From Streptomyces alfalfae (lineage in GTDB: Bacteria; Actinomycetota; Actinomycetes; Streptomycetales; Streptomycetaceae), in contig NZ_QEXM01000051.1 of the NCBI RefSeq assembly GCF_004127445.1, positions 62,001 to 126,000 of the forward strand: DNA of 64,000 nucleotides, read 5' to 3'. Shown here one piece after another: positions 15,699 through 24,830 of this stretch. A model generated the notes under the pieces. It saw nothing but the letters and a program-made list of their open reading frames with translations. It was not told where the DNA came from and did no database searches. Each line of letters opens with the position of its first letter. Positions within the stretch are counted from its first letter, which is position 1. The position numbers were made by a program, and so were the translations under genes.

Positions 15699-16730
15699 GT
15701 GGCGTCCCACCGTCGTCCCAAGCAGCCGAGCCGCACCCGCGTGACCGTGCTCACCGCGACCGCCGCCGCTGCCGTGGCCCTCACCTCGCAGGGCGCCGCC
15801 CAGGCCGCGCCGAAGCCGAGCAAGGACGAGGTCAAGTCCAAGGTCGACAAGCTCTACGAGGACGCGGAGCGGGCCACCGACAAGTACAACGGGGCCAAGG
15901 AGAAGCAGGAGAAGCTGGAGAAGCAGATCGGCGCTCTCCAGGACAAGGTCGCCGACGGCCAGGAGGAGCTCAACGAGCTGCGGGACGGCCTCGGTTCGAT
16001 GGCCAGCGCGCAGTACCGCTCCGGCGGCATCGACCCCTCCCTGCAGCTCTTCCTCTCCTCCGACCCGGACGACTACCTCGACAAGGCGTCCACGCTCGAC
16101 CAGCTCAGCAGCCAGCAGGTCGACTCGCTCAAGAAGATCCAGAAGAAGCAGCGGGACCTCGCGCAGAAGCGCAAGGAGGCCTCGGGCAAGCTCGACGACC
16201 TCGCGGACACCCGCGAGGAGCTCGGCAAGAAGAAGCAGGAAGTCCAGGGCAAGCTCGGCGAGGCCCAGAAGCTCCTCAACACCCTGACCGCCAAGGAGAA
16301 GGCGGACCTGGCGGAGAAGGAGCAGAAGCGCGCGAGCCGCGCCGCCGACCAGCGCGCCGACCTCGGCGACGAGGCCCCCGCCTCCGGCCGTGGCGCCGCG
16401 GCCCTGAGCGCCGCCGCGACGCAGATCGGCAAGCCGTACGTCTCCGGCGGCACCGGCCCCAACTCCTACGACTGCTCCGGGCTCACCCAGTGGGCGTTCG
16501 CGCAGGCCGGCGTCTCCATCACGCGGACCACGTACACCCAGCAGAACGACGGCACGAGGATCGGCCGCGGCGAGCTGAAGCCCGGCGACCTGGTCTTCTT
16601 CAACAACCTCGCGCACGTCGGCTTCTACGCCGGCAACGGCCAGGTCCTGCACGCCCCGAAGCCGGGCGCCAACGTCCGCTACGAGTCGATGTCCTACCTC
16701 GGCACCTTCCAGTTCGGCGTCCGCGTCTGA
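15699..16730 (+). CDS. Secreted NlpC/P60 cell-wall endopeptidase
   Basis: A 343-residue exported peptidoglycan hydrolase. A signal peptide with basic SHRRPKQPSRTR and a hydrophobic Ala-rich core ends near AQA-AP (residue 35). Residues about 38-205 form a coiled-coil domain rich in Lys and Glu. The C-terminal NlpC/P60 domain has the catalytic cysteine in YDCSGLTQW, with histidines in HVGFY and VLHAP. It probably cleaves stem-peptide bonds such as D-Glu-diaminopimelate. The GTG at 15699 follows GGAGGAAGAAGGAG. It lies next to a paralogue of the same layout. Confidence 0.92.
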   Translation: MASHRRPKQPSRTRVTVLTATAAAAVALTSQGAAQAAPKPSKDEVKSKVDKLYEDAERATDKYNGAKEKQEKLEKQIGALQDKVADGQEELNELRDGLGSMASAQYRSGGIDPSLQLFLSSDPDDYLDKASTLDQLSSQQVDSLKKIQKKQRDLAQKRKEASGKLDDLADTREELGKKKQEVQGKLGEAQKLLNTLTAKEKADLAEKEQKRASRAADQRADLGDEAPASGRGAAALSAAATQIGKPYVSGGTGPNSYDCSGLTQWAFAQAGVSITRTTYTQQNDGTRIGRGELKPGDLVFFNNLAHVGFYAGNGQVLHAPKPGANVRYESMSYLGTFQFGVRV

Positions 16731-16880
16731 ACCACGGAGCCCCGCTCCGCCCCGCCCGGCGCCAACGGCCCGCCGATCCGCCCGAACGGGCGAATTACGG
16801 CACCCCCCGCTGACCCCCGCGCCCCGCTGATGACCTGCGTCTGAAGCGGGGCGCAGGCGTTTGGGCACCCATCCGGGACG

Positions 16881-16910
16881 TTGGTCCCGTGCTGGTCGCA
16901 CGGCTACTGT
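16881..16910 (+). promoter_or_regulatory. Candidate promoter for the second NlpC/P60 gene
   Basis: TTGGTC (16881-16886), an 18-base spacer and TACTGT (16905-16910) form a plausible vegetative promoter. The start of transcription would be near 16917. A small hairpin (cccccggagagcgggggt) follows in the leader before the ribosome-binding site at about 16950. Confidence 0.4.
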
Positions 16911-16967
16911 CGGCGCGCATTCCCCCGGAGAGCGGGGGTCCTCCAGCGGAAGGGAGAGCGGCGCCCA

Positions 16968-18002
16968 GTGGGGTCCCACCGTCGTCCCGCACGACCCGGC
17001 ACCGACCGGAGCACGCGTGTCACCGTCCTCTCGGCGGCAGCGGCCACCGCTGCCGCCGCCCTGGCCGCCGCACCCGCGGGCGCGGCGCCCCAGCTCAGGC
17101 CCGAAAGGCCCGCCGACACCCGGGCCGAGATCGACCGGCTCTACGAGGAGGCCGAGCGGGCCACCGAGGCGTACAACGACGCCGACGAGCGCACGGACAA
17201 GCTGCGGGCGCAGGTGAAGCGGGCCAAGGAGAGCGTCGCCCGCGGCCAGGAGCGGATCAACGGAATGCGCGGCGAGCTCGGCGCGCTGGCCCAGGCGCAG
17301 TACCGCGAGGGCGGCATCGACCCCGCACTGCTGCTCATGCTCTCCTCCGACCCCGACGGCTACCTCGACCGCGCCGCCGTCCTGGACCGCGTCACCTTCC
17401 GCCAGGCCGGGGAACTCACCGACCTCCAGAAGGCCCAGCGCGGCCTCGCCCGCGAGCGCGCCGAGGCCGGACGCGCGCTGGCCGAGCTGGAGAAGAGCCG
17501 CGCCGTCGTCGCCCGCCACAAGCGCACCGTCGAGCACAAGCTCGCCACGGCGAGACGGCTGCTCAACTCGCTCACCGGCAAGGAGCGCCGGGCCTACGAC
17601 AGGGCCTCGCGCGGCGGCGACCGCGCGGGGCTCCCCGCGCCCGCCGGGGCGGTGTCCTCGCGCGCGGCGGCCGCCCTGGCCGCCGCCAGGTCCGCGGTCG
17701 GCCGCCCGTACGTGTGGGGCGCCAACGGGCCCTCCGGCTTCGACTGCTCGGGCCTCACGCAGTGGTCGTACGCCCAGGCCGGGGTCGGGCTGCCGCGCAC
17801 CTCGCAGGCGCAGCGGCACGCCGGACGGCAGGTCTCCCTCTCCGAGGTGCGGCCCGGTGACCTCGTCGCCTACCGCGACGATGCGAGCCACATCGGGATG
17901 TACGTCGGCGACGGCCAGGTGGTGCACGCCCCCTACCCGGGCGCGCCCGTCCGCTACGACCCGGTCGGCATGATGCCGGTCTCCTCCGTGACCCGTATCT
18001 GA
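16968..18002 (+). CDS. Secreted NlpC/P60 cell-wall endopeptidase, paralogue
   Basis: A 344-residue protein with the same design as its upstream neighbour: signal peptide (about residues 1-40, ending near AGA-AP), coiled coil to about residue 205, and a C-terminal NlpC/P60 domain. The catalytic cysteine is in FDCSGLTQW and the histidines are in HIGMY and VVHAP. I chose the GTG at 16968 because AGGGAGAG lies upstream and the N-terminus GSHRRP matches that of the first copy. The two genes look like a tandem duplication that has diverged. It has its own promoter candidate. Confidence 0.92.
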   Translation: MGSHRRPARPGTDRSTRVTVLSAAAATAAAALAAAPAGAAPQLRPERPADTRAEIDRLYEEAERATEAYNDADERTDKLRAQVKRAKESVARGQERINGMRGELGALAQAQYREGGIDPALLLMLSSDPDGYLDRAAVLDRVTFRQAGELTDLQKAQRGLARERAEAGRALAELEKSRAVVARHKRTVEHKLATARRLLNSLTGKERRAYDRASRGGDRAGLPAPAGAVSSRAAAALAAARSAVGRPYVWGANGPSGFDCSGLTQWSYAQAGVGLPRTSQAQRHAGRQVSLSEVRPGDLVAYRDDASHIGMYVGDGQVVHAPYPGAPVRYDPVGMMPVSSVTRI

Positions 18003-18039
18003 CCGGCCGCCTGCCGGGCAGGCCCGTACGATCGGGAAG

Positions 18040-19251
18040 GTGGCTGGTCACGGGCGTGGGTCGGGGGCGGTGGCGCTGTGCGTCGCGCTCTGCCTCGCCG
18101 TGCTCGCGGGCTGCGGCGGAGACCCGGTCCCCGACTCCGCGGCGGGCGACGTGCGCAGGCTCCTGGAGCGCCGGGCACACGCCGTCCTGGAACGGGACGA
18201 GAAGGCGTACGAGCGCACCGAGCGGGGCGCGGCGGGCGGGCGCGCCCCCACGGACCTCTTCGCCAACGTCCGCGACGTGCCGCTCGACGCGTGGGAGTAC
18301 CGCCTGACCGGCCTCGACCGCTCGGGCGCGAGGGCCACCGCGCGCGCCGAGCTCAGCTACCGCGTCAAGGGCTACGACCGCGCCCCGCGCACCGCGGAGC
18401 GCACGCTCGCCCTGGAGCGGCACGACGGGCGGTGGTACGTGACGTCGGAGCGGCCCGCGAGGAAGGCGGGCCAGCAGCTCTGGGACCAGGGCCCGGTGCG
18501 GGCCGAGCGGGGCAGGCACAGCCTCGTCCTCGGGGTCGGGCAGAGCGCGGCGGACCGGCGCGCCTACCGCGACCTCGCCGACCGTGCGGTGCCCGCGGTG
18601 GACGAGGCGTGGCGGGAGAAGTGGCCCGGCAAGGTCGTCGTCCTCGTTCCCCGCACGCTGGACGGCATGGCGGGCCTTTTGGGGGCGCCGGCCGCCGGGT
18701 ACCGGGGGATAGCGGCGGTCACCACCGGAGAGGTCGGCGGCTCGGGGCGCGCCCCCGCCGACCGCGTCATCGTCAACCCCGAGGCGTACGGCGTCCTCGG
18801 CGACTTCGGCAAACAGGTCGTCATGACCCACGAGACCGTCCACGTGGCGACCCGCTCCCGCACCTCGCGCGCCACCCCGCTCTGGCTCTCCGAGGGCTTC
18901 GCGGACTGGGTGGGCTACCGCGGCACGGGACGCACGGCGGCGCGGGCCGCGCCCGAACTGCGGCGCGCGGTGCGGGACGGGCGGCTGCCCGCCGGGCTCC
19001 CCGACGACGCGGACTTCGGCTTCGGCGGCCGTGCCGAACGGCTGGCCGAGGCCTACGAGGGCTCGTGGCTGGCCTGCCGCATGATCGCCGAGCAGTGGGG
19101 CGAGCGGGAACTGGGGGAGTTCTACCGCGCGGTGGGGGCCCACGACGAGCGGACCGGCGCGGTCGCGGACGCGCTGCGGGACGTGCTGGACACCACGCCG
19201 GCCGAGTTCACGGCGCGCTGGCGCACGTATCTCCGCTCCGAGCTGCGCTGA
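18040..19251 (+). CDS. Lipoprotein with metalloprotease-type HExxH motif
   Basis: A 403-residue exported protein. The N-terminal helix ends in the lipobox LAGC, so it is probably lipid-anchored. Residues about 265-275 contain HETVH, a gluzincin HExxH signature, and a downstream EGFADWVGY supplies a likely third zinc-ligand glutamate, as in peptidase MA-like families. The region before it (residues 40-150) resembles a small beta-rich accessory domain. The substrate is unknown. It follows two wall hydrolases within 40 bases, which suggests an envelope role. Its end overlaps the convergent mannosyltransferase gene by 44 bases. Confidence 0.75.
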   Translation: MAGHGRGSGAVALCVALCLAVLAGCGGDPVPDSAAGDVRRLLERRAHAVLERDEKAYERTERGAAGGRAPTDLFANVRDVPLDAWEYRLTGLDRSGARATARAELSYRVKGYDRAPRTAERTLALERHDGRWYVTSERPARKAGQQLWDQGPVRAERGRHSLVLGVGQSAADRRAYRDLADRAVPAVDEAWREKWPGKVVVLVPRTLDGMAGLLGAPAAGYRGIAAVTTGEVGGSGRAPADRVIVNPEAYGVLGDFGKQVVMTHETVHVATRSRTSRATPLWLSEGFADWVGYRGTGRTAARAAPELRRAVRDGRLPAGLPDDADFGFGGRAERLAEAYEGSWLACRMIAEQWGERELGEFYRAVGAHDERTGAVADALRDVLDTTPAEFTARWRTYLRSELR

Positions 19252-20431
19252 CCGTCCCCCGCACCGGTTCACCGGCGCAGCGGCGCCACAGGCTCCGGCA
19301 GGCGAGCACGGCCGCCGCGACCAGCAGGCCGTTGCGTACGAGGAGCAGGGCCACGCCCAGCGGATCGCCGGCCACCACGTGCGAGAACCAGACGGGGAAC
19401 TCCAGGAACGTCACGAGCGTGGCGACGAGGACGAGCCGCACCGGGAGCTCCATGCCGCTCGTGCGGAACGCCAGGCAGACGGCGCCGACCCCGACCAGCC
19501 ACAGCATGTACTGCGGGCTGATCACCCGGCTCGTGGCGGTGAAGAGCAGCACGGCCACGAAGGCCGCGTCCGCGAGCGTGCCCGCGGGCCACGGCCGGGC
19601 GCGGGCGCGCAGCCGCCAGAGCAGGAGCCAGCCGAAGGCGGCCAGGGTCAGTGCCTGCGCCGCCGTGCTGACCAGCGGGACGTAGGGGCCGAGGAACTCC
19701 ACCGAGCCGTAGTTGAGCTGGACCTCGCCCCGCCAGCCGAGGTGGCGCCCCACGTGGAAGGCGAGGGCGCCGAGCGACTCCACCTCGGTGCCCCGGTCGC
19801 GCTGGAAGGTGAGGAAGGCGAGCGCTCCCGGCATCGCCACCACGGACACCAGCGTCACGCCGAGCACCGTGACCGAGGCCGCCGTCCACGACCGCCGGGC
19901 GGCCCGGCCGCGCGGGACGCCCACGAGCAGCAGCAGGGGCCACACCTTCAGGAGCGCGCCGAGCCCCGCGAGCGCTCCCAGCGTGCGCGGATGCCTGGCC
20001 CCGGCGAGCAGCGCGGCGACCGCGACGGCGGTCACGAGGATGTCGTAGCGGGCGTAGGCGGTCGGCCCGAGCAGCGGCACCCCCGCCGTCCACACCACGA
20101 GGCCGCGCGGCGACCTGCCGGGCCGCAGCCCCGCGCACAGGAGCAGCCCCGAGACGGCGGCGTCGGCGAGGAAGGCCAGGACGAAGAAGGCCGAGGCGTA
20201 GTCGAGGAAGGGCAGCAGGGCGGGGGAGAGGACCGCGAGGGCGGCGCCGGGCGGGTACTGCCAGGTGACGTCGTCGAGGGGGAAGGTGCCGGTGCGCAGG
20301 ATCTCGTACCAGCCCTGGTAGATGACCGAGACGTCGCTGGTCACGTCGGGCCCGGGGGCGGTGAGCACACGGAAGACGCAGAGCAGCAGCACGGCCCTGG
20401 TGAGGACCCAGAAGATCAGGATGCGCGCCAT
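19208..20431 (-). CDS. GT87/GT-C-type membrane glycosyltransferase
   Basis: A 407-residue polytopic protein with around ten hydrophobic helices. The first periplasmic loop has SDVSVIYQGWYEILRTG and the WQYPPGA motif typical of polyprenyl-phosphate-dependent mannosyltransferases of the GT87 family. It probably adds mannose to phosphatidylinositol mannosides or related glycans on the outer side of the membrane. It is divergent from the PimB-prime-like gene. An analogous gene (Rv2181) is, from memory, near pimB-prime in M. tuberculosis. The acceptor is not known. Confidence 0.75.
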   Translation of the reverse strand: MARILIFWVLTRAVLLLCVFRVLTAPGPDVTSDVSVIYQGWYEILRTGTFPLDDVTWQYPPGAALAVLSPALLPFLDYASAFFVLAFLADAAVSGLLLCAGLRPGRSPRGLVVWTAGVPLLGPTAYARYDILVTAVAVAALLAGARHPRTLGALAGLGALLKVWPLLLLVGVPRGRAARRSWTAASVTVLGVTLVSVVAMPGALAFLTFQRDRGTEVESLGALAFHVGRHLGWRGEVQLNYGSVEFLGPYVPLVSTAAQALTLAAFGWLLLWRLRARARPWPAGTLADAAFVAVLLFTATSRVISPQYMLWLVGVGAVCLAFRTSGMELPVRLVLVATLVTFLEFPVWFSHVVAGDPLGVALLLVRNGLLVAAAVLACRSLWRRCAGEPVRGTVSAARSGDTCASAP

Positions 20432-20551
20432 ATATGCGCCTCGCCCCTTCTGCCTGTTCTGCGTATCCGTCCGCCGGGGTCATGATGCAGGGTGGGCCGG
20501 GGGGAGGGCGAAGAGGCGGGGCCGTGTGCCCCTTCGGTACTGTCGGGCGCG

Positions 20552-21694
20552 ATGCACAAGACCCTGATCGTCACGAACGACTTCCCGCCCAGGCCCGGTG
20601 GCATCCAGGCGTTCCTGCACAACATGGCGCTGCGCCTGGACCCCGAGCGGATCGTCGTCTACGCCTCCACCTGGAAGCGGGGCCGCGAGGGCGCGGAGGC
20701 CACCGCCGCCTTCGACGCCGAACAGCCCTTCCGGGTCGTCCGCGACCCCACGACGATGCTGCTGCCGACCCCGCGGGTCACCCGGCGCGCGGTCTCGCTG
20801 CTGCGGGAGCACGGGTGCACGTCGGTGTGGTTCGGCGCGGCGGCGCCGCTGGGGCTCATGGGTTCCGCGCTACGGAAGGCGGGCGCCACGCGGCTGGTGG
20901 CCACCACGCACGGCCACGAGGCCGGCTGGGCGCAGCTGCCCGCCTCGCGGCAACTGCTCCGCCGGATCGGCGAGTCGACGGACACGGTCACCTACCTCGG
21001 CGAGTACACCCGGTCGCGCATCGCCGCCGCGCTGACGCCCGCCGCGGCGGGGCGGATGGCGCAACTGCCGCCCGGCGTCGACGAGAAGACCTTCCACCCC
21101 GGTTCGGGGGGCGACGCGGTGCGGGCGCGGCTCGGTCTGACGGAGCGACCCGTCGTCGTCTGCGTCTCGCGGCTCGTGCCGCGCAAGGGACAGGACACGT
21201 TGATCCTGGCCATGCCGCGGATTCTGGCCCGGGAGCCCGAGGCGGTGCTCCTGGTGGTGGGAGGCGGGCCCTATGAGCAGGACCTCCGCAAGCTGGCGGC
21301 CACGACCGGCGTCGCGGACTCCGTCCGCTTCACCGGGGCGGTCCCGTGGTCGGAACTCCCCGCCCACTACGGCGCGGGCGACGTCTTCGCCATGCCGTGC
21401 CGGACGCGGCGGGGCGGCCTGGACGTGGAGGGCCTGGGCATCGTCTACCTGGAGGCGTCCGCCACGGGGCTGCCCGTCGTCGCGGGCGACTCCGGCGGGG
21501 CGCCCGACGCCGTCCTCGACGGCGAGACGGGCTGGGTCGTCCGGGGCGGCGCCCCGGAGGAGGCGGCGGACCGGATCGTCACGCTGCTCGGCGACGCGGA
21601 GCTGCGGTCCCGCATGGGCTCGCGGGGGCGCGCCTGGGTGGAGGAACGCTGGCGCTGGGACCTCTTGGCAGAGAGACTGCGGGACCTGCTGTAG
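20552..21694 (+). CDS. pimB: GT4 mannosyltransferase, PimB-prime-like
   Basis: A 380-residue cytoplasmic GT-B enzyme. It probably adds the second mannose, from GDP-mannose, to phosphatidylinositol monomannoside. The N-terminal TNDFPPRPGGIQAFL, the HGHEAGW loop, the phosphate-binding VSRLVPRKGQDTLI and the PCRTRRGGLDVEGLGIVYLEA donor motif match PimB-prime enzymes of actinobacteria. I chose the ATG at 20552 because it starts the conserved MHKTLIVTND. There is no Shine-Dalgarno sequence, and TACTGT ends nine bases upstream, so the mRNA may be leaderless. The exact acceptor specificity is inferred from family and context. Confidence 0.82.
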   Translation: MHKTLIVTNDFPPRPGGIQAFLHNMALRLDPERIVVYASTWKRGREGAEATAAFDAEQPFRVVRDPTTMLLPTPRVTRRAVSLLREHGCTSVWFGAAAPLGLMGSALRKAGATRLVATTHGHEAGWAQLPASRQLLRRIGESTDTVTYLGEYTRSRIAAALTPAAAGRMAQLPPGVDEKTFHPGSGGDAVRARLGLTERPVVVCVSRLVPRKGQDTLILAMPRILAREPEAVLLVVGGGPYEQDLRKLAATTGVADSVRFTGAVPWSELPAHYGAGDVFAMPCRTRRGGLDVEGLGIVYLEASATGLPVVAGDSGGAPDAVLDGETGWVVRGGAPEEAADRIVTLLGDAELRSRMGSRGRAWVEERWRWDLLAERLRDLL

Positions 21695-21750
21695 GCCTGC
21701 TGGTCTCCTGCCGGGGGCTCGTAGGCGGCTGCGTGCCGTCGTGGGCTCGT

Positions 21751-21808
21751 CGCGCGGTTCCCCGCGCCCCTGAGCAGCGCCCCGTCAGGGGCGCGGGGGA
21801 ACTGCGCG
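21751..21808. repeat. Palindromic intergenic repeat, probable terminator
   Basis: The left arm cgcgcggttccccgcgcccc and the right arm ggggcgcggggg-aactgcgcg pair almost perfectly. The unit lies between the convergent PimB-prime and acyl-CoA ligase genes and could end transcription from both sides. The half unit tcaggggcgcggggaa reappears at 43411, and a degenerate left half at about 45616. I recall this as a dispersed Streptomyces repeat. Confidence 0.7.
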
Positions 21809-21881
21809 GGCAACCACCACGAGACCGAGAGCCGCCGAGAAGCCGGGCCCCCGCGGCGAGTGGGCGCGGGGACCGTCCACG

Positions 21882-23678
21882 CTACCCGTGGTAAATCGCC
21901 TCGATCTCGTCCGCGTAGTCCTTCGCGACGACGTTCCGCTTCAGCTTCAGGGACGGCGTCAGATGCCCCGACTCCTCCGTGAACTGCGAGGAGAGGACCC
22001 GGAACTTCCGGACGGACTCCGCCTTGGAGACCGCCGCGTTGCCGTCGTCCACCGCGCTCTGGATCGCCGCGAGGAGATCCGCGTCGTCGCGGAGGGAGGC
22101 CGCGGAGGACCCCGCGGGCTTCCCGTGCTCCGCGGCCCACCGGCCGAGGAACTCGTCGTCGACGGTGACGAGCGCGCCCACGAAGGGCCGCCCGTCGCCC
22201 ACGACCATGCACTCGGCGACGAGCGCGTGCGCGCGGATGCGGTCCTCGATCACCGCGGGGGCGACGTTCTTGCCGCCCGCCGTGACGATGATCTCCTTCT
22301 TGCGCCCGGTGATCCGCAGATACCCGTCCTCGTCGAGCGTGCCGATGTCACCCGTGTGGAACCAGCCGTCGGCGAGCGCCTCCTCCGTGGCGCCCTCGTT
22401 GTTCCAGTACCCCGAGAACAGGTGCTCGCCGTGGAGCAGGACCTCGCCGTCGTCCGCTATCCGCACGACGGAGCCCGGCAGCGGCTGCCCGACCGTGCCG
22501 ATCTTCTGCCGGTCCCACGGGTTGAAGGCGGTGGCCGCACAGGACTCGGTGAGGCCGTAGCCCTCCAGGACGGTGAAGCCGATGCCGCGGAAGAAGTGGC
22601 CGAGGCGCTCGCCGAGCGGGGCGCCGCCGGAGATCGCGTACTCGCCGCGTCCGCCGAGGACCGCGCGCAGCTTGCTGAAGACCAGCTTGTCGAAGACCAG
22701 GTGCTTGATCTTCAGACCGATGGACGGGCCCGCCGCGGTGTCCAGCGCGCGGCTGTACGCGATCGCCGTGTCCGCCGCCTTGTCGAAGATCTTGCCCTTG
22801 CCGTCGGCCTGCGCCTTGGCGCGCGCCGAGTTGTAGACCTTCTCGAAGACGCGCGGCACGCCGAGGATCATGGTCGGCCGGAAGGAGGCCAGCTCGTCCG
22901 TGAGGTTCTTGACGTCGGGCGCGTGGCCCAGCTTGATCGGCGCCATCAGCGCGGCGACCTCGACCAGGCGCCCGAAGACGTGCGCCACCGGCAGGAAGAG
23001 CAGGACCGAGCACTCGCCCGTGCGGAACAGCGGCTTCAGGCGCTCCACCACGTTGCCGCACTCCGCGAAGAAGCTGCGGTGGGTGAGCACGCAGCCCTTG
23101 GGGCGGCCCGTGGTGCCGGAGGTGTAGACGATGGTGGCCGGGTCGTCGGCCCCGGCGGCGGCGCAGCGCTCGTCGACGGCCGCGTCCGTCACGTCGGCGC
23201 CCGCGCGCCGCAGCTCCTCCACCCCGCCCGCGTCGATCTGCCAGACGCTGTCCAGGGCCGGCAGCGCCTCGCGCACGGACTCGACGGCGGCGGCGTGCGC
23301 GTCCAGCTCGACGACGCAGGCCACGGCGCCCGAGTCACCGAGGATCCACTGGATCTGCTCGGCCGAGCTGGTCTCGTAGACCGGCACGGTCACCGCGCCC
23401 GCGCTCCAGATGGCGAAGTCGAGGAGGGTCCACTCGTAGCGCGTGCGGGACATCAGGCCGACGCGGTCGCCCGCGCGCACCCCGGAGGCGATGAGGCCCT
23501 TGGCGGTGGCGCGGACCTCGGCGAGGAAGGTCTTGGCGTCGACGTCCTGCCAGCGTCCGTCGACCTTGCGGCCGATGACGGCGACATCCGGATGCTGCGC
23601 GGCATTTCTGCGGACGATATCGGTCAGATTGCCGTCCGCAGGGACCTCGTACAGGGCCGGAAGGCTGAACTCGCGCAA
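21882..23678 (-). CDS. Long-chain acyl-CoA ligase (FadD15-like)
   Basis: A 598-residue adenylate-forming enzyme that activates fatty acids with ATP and CoA. The P-loop YTSGTTGRPKG, the GYGLTES motif and the hinge TGDIGTLDEDGYLRITGRKKEII are present, with the catalytic lysine near the C-terminus in SLKLKRN. I placed the start at the TTG at 23678, because GTAGGAG lies eight bases upstream and the usual N-terminus REFSLPALYEVP begins there. A GTG at 23711 is possible. It is convergent with the PimB-prime-like gene, as fadD15 and pimB are near each other in mycobacteria. Confidence 0.9.
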   Translation of the reverse strand: MREFSLPALYEVPADGNLTDIVRRNAAQHPDVAVIGRKVDGRWQDVDAKTFLAEVRATAKGLIASGVRAGDRVGLMSRTRYEWTLLDFAIWSAGAVTVPVYETSSAEQIQWILGDSGAVACVVELDAHAAAVESVREALPALDSVWQIDAGGVEELRRAGADVTDAAVDERCAAAGADDPATIVYTSGTTGRPKGCVLTHRSFFAECGNVVERLKPLFRTGECSVLLFLPVAHVFGRLVEVAALMAPIKLGHAPDVKNLTDELASFRPTMILGVPRVFEKVYNSARAKAQADGKGKIFDKAADTAIAYSRALDTAAGPSIGLKIKHLVFDKLVFSKLRAVLGGRGEYAISGGAPLGERLGHFFRGIGFTVLEGYGLTESCAATAFNPWDRQKIGTVGQPLPGSVVRIADDGEVLLHGEHLFSGYWNNEGATEEALADGWFHTGDIGTLDEDGYLRITGRKKEIIVTAGGKNVAPAVIEDRIRAHALVAECMVVGDGRPFVGALVTVDDEFLGRWAAEHGKPAGSSAASLRDDADLLAAIQSAVDDGNAAVSKAESVRKFRVLSSQFTEESGHLTPSLKLKRNVVAKDYADEIEAIYHG

Positions 23679-23976
23679 GACTGCTGCTCCTACATAGGGC
23701 ACCGGCGCCACGACGTCGTGCTGCGACGGTGCGGTCCAAGATCGGGCAGGTGCTCAGTCGAAGTGGGGGGCCGAGCACTACTGGACTGCCCGGACGTTAC
23801 CCATGGGTATGGCTTGTCCGGTAGGGGGGCGGCCTCAGATGTTCGGTGCGTCACACGCCGTCGTGGTCTGCGTCGCACAGTACGCCACCGGCTTCCCGAC
23901 TCGGAAGTAACCGCAGGTCCGACCGTGTGACCGGGGCCTCTATCCTCCGCCGCGCGGCCGACTTAGGGTGATCGGC
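23679..23976. other. Divergent intergenic region
   Basis: About 298 bases between the divergent acyl-CoA ligase and phosphoesterase genes must hold both promoters. I see no riboswitch, long inverted repeat or convincing promoter pair in it. Only the TTG-associated ribosome-binding site at 23687-23692 and ordinary GC-rich sequence can be named. Confidence 0.4.
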
Positions 23977-24747
23977 ATGCCAGCTTTCCGGGTCAACGTG
24001 GTCAGTGACGTGCACGGCAACGCGAAGGCCCTCGCCCGCGCGGGCGAGGGCGCCGACGCGCTGGTCTGCCTCGGCGACCTCGTGCTCTTCCTCGACTACG
24101 CCGACCACTCGCGCGGCATCTTCCCCGACCTCTTCGGCGCGGAGAACGCCTCCCGGCTGGTGGAGCTGCGCACCGCCCGCCGCTTCGAGGAGGCCAGGGA
24201 GCTGGGCAGGCGGCTCTGGGCGGGCGTCGACCGCCGCCCGGCGATCGAGCGGGCGGTCCGCAGGCAGTACGCCGAGCTGTTCGCCGCCTTCCCCGCCCCG
24301 ACGTACGCCACATACGGGAACGTCGACATGCCGGACCTGTGGCCGGAGTACGCCGGCCCCGGCACCACCGTCCTGGACGGCGAGCGGATCGAGATCGGCG
24401 GCCGCGTCTTCGGCTTCGTCGGCGGCGGCCTGCGCACCCCGATGCGGACGCCCTACGAGATCAGCGACGAGGAGTACGCCGCCAAGGTCGAGGCGGTCGG
24501 CGAGGTCGACGTCCTGTGCACCCACATCCCGCCGGACCTGCCCGAACTCCTGTACGACACCGTGGCGCGCCGCTTCGAGCGCGGCAGCCGGGCGCTGCTC
24601 GACGCGATCCGCAGGACCCGGCCGCGGTACGCGCTCTTCGGCCACGTCCACCAGCCGCTGGTCCGGCGCATGCGCGTCGGCGCCACGGAGTGCGTGAACG
24701 TCGGGCACTTCGCCGGGTCCGGCAGGCCCTGGGCCCTGGAGTGGTGA
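23977..24747 (+). CDS. Metallophosphoesterase
   Basis: A 256-residue calcineurin-like phosphoesterase. The metal-binding motifs are SDVHGN near residue 11, CLGDLV near 35, the YGNVDMP segment (GNxD) near 113, an H of CTHIPP near 183 and FGHVHQPL near 222. The substrate, whether phosphodiester, phosphoprotein or nucleotide, cannot be read from the sequence. I chose the ATG at 23977; a GTG at 23968 in frame is possible. It reads towards the START-like gene 83 bases downstream. Confidence 0.85.
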   Translation: MPAFRVNVVSDVHGNAKALARAGEGADALVCLGDLVLFLDYADHSRGIFPDLFGAENASRLVELRTARRFEEARELGRRLWAGVDRRPAIERAVRRQYAELFAAFPAPTYATYGNVDMPDLWPEYAGPGTTVLDGERIEIGGRVFGFVGGGLRTPMRTPYEISDEEYAAKVEAVGEVDVLCTHIPPDLPELLYDTVARRFERGSRALLDAIRRTRPRYALFGHVHQPLVRRMRVGATECVNVGHFAGSGRPWALEW

Positions 24748-24830
24748 GCGCGGGGCGCGCGGTAGCCTTCACGCGGTAGACCACCTCGGACACCCCCTTG
24801 TACCGGACCGCATCTGGAGGAGCCACGGCC

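Noticed and set aside
21751..21808. A phage or plasmid attachment site
   Set aside because: No tRNA, integrase or direct repeat flanks it. Partial copies at other gene ends fit a dispersed terminator-like repeat better.
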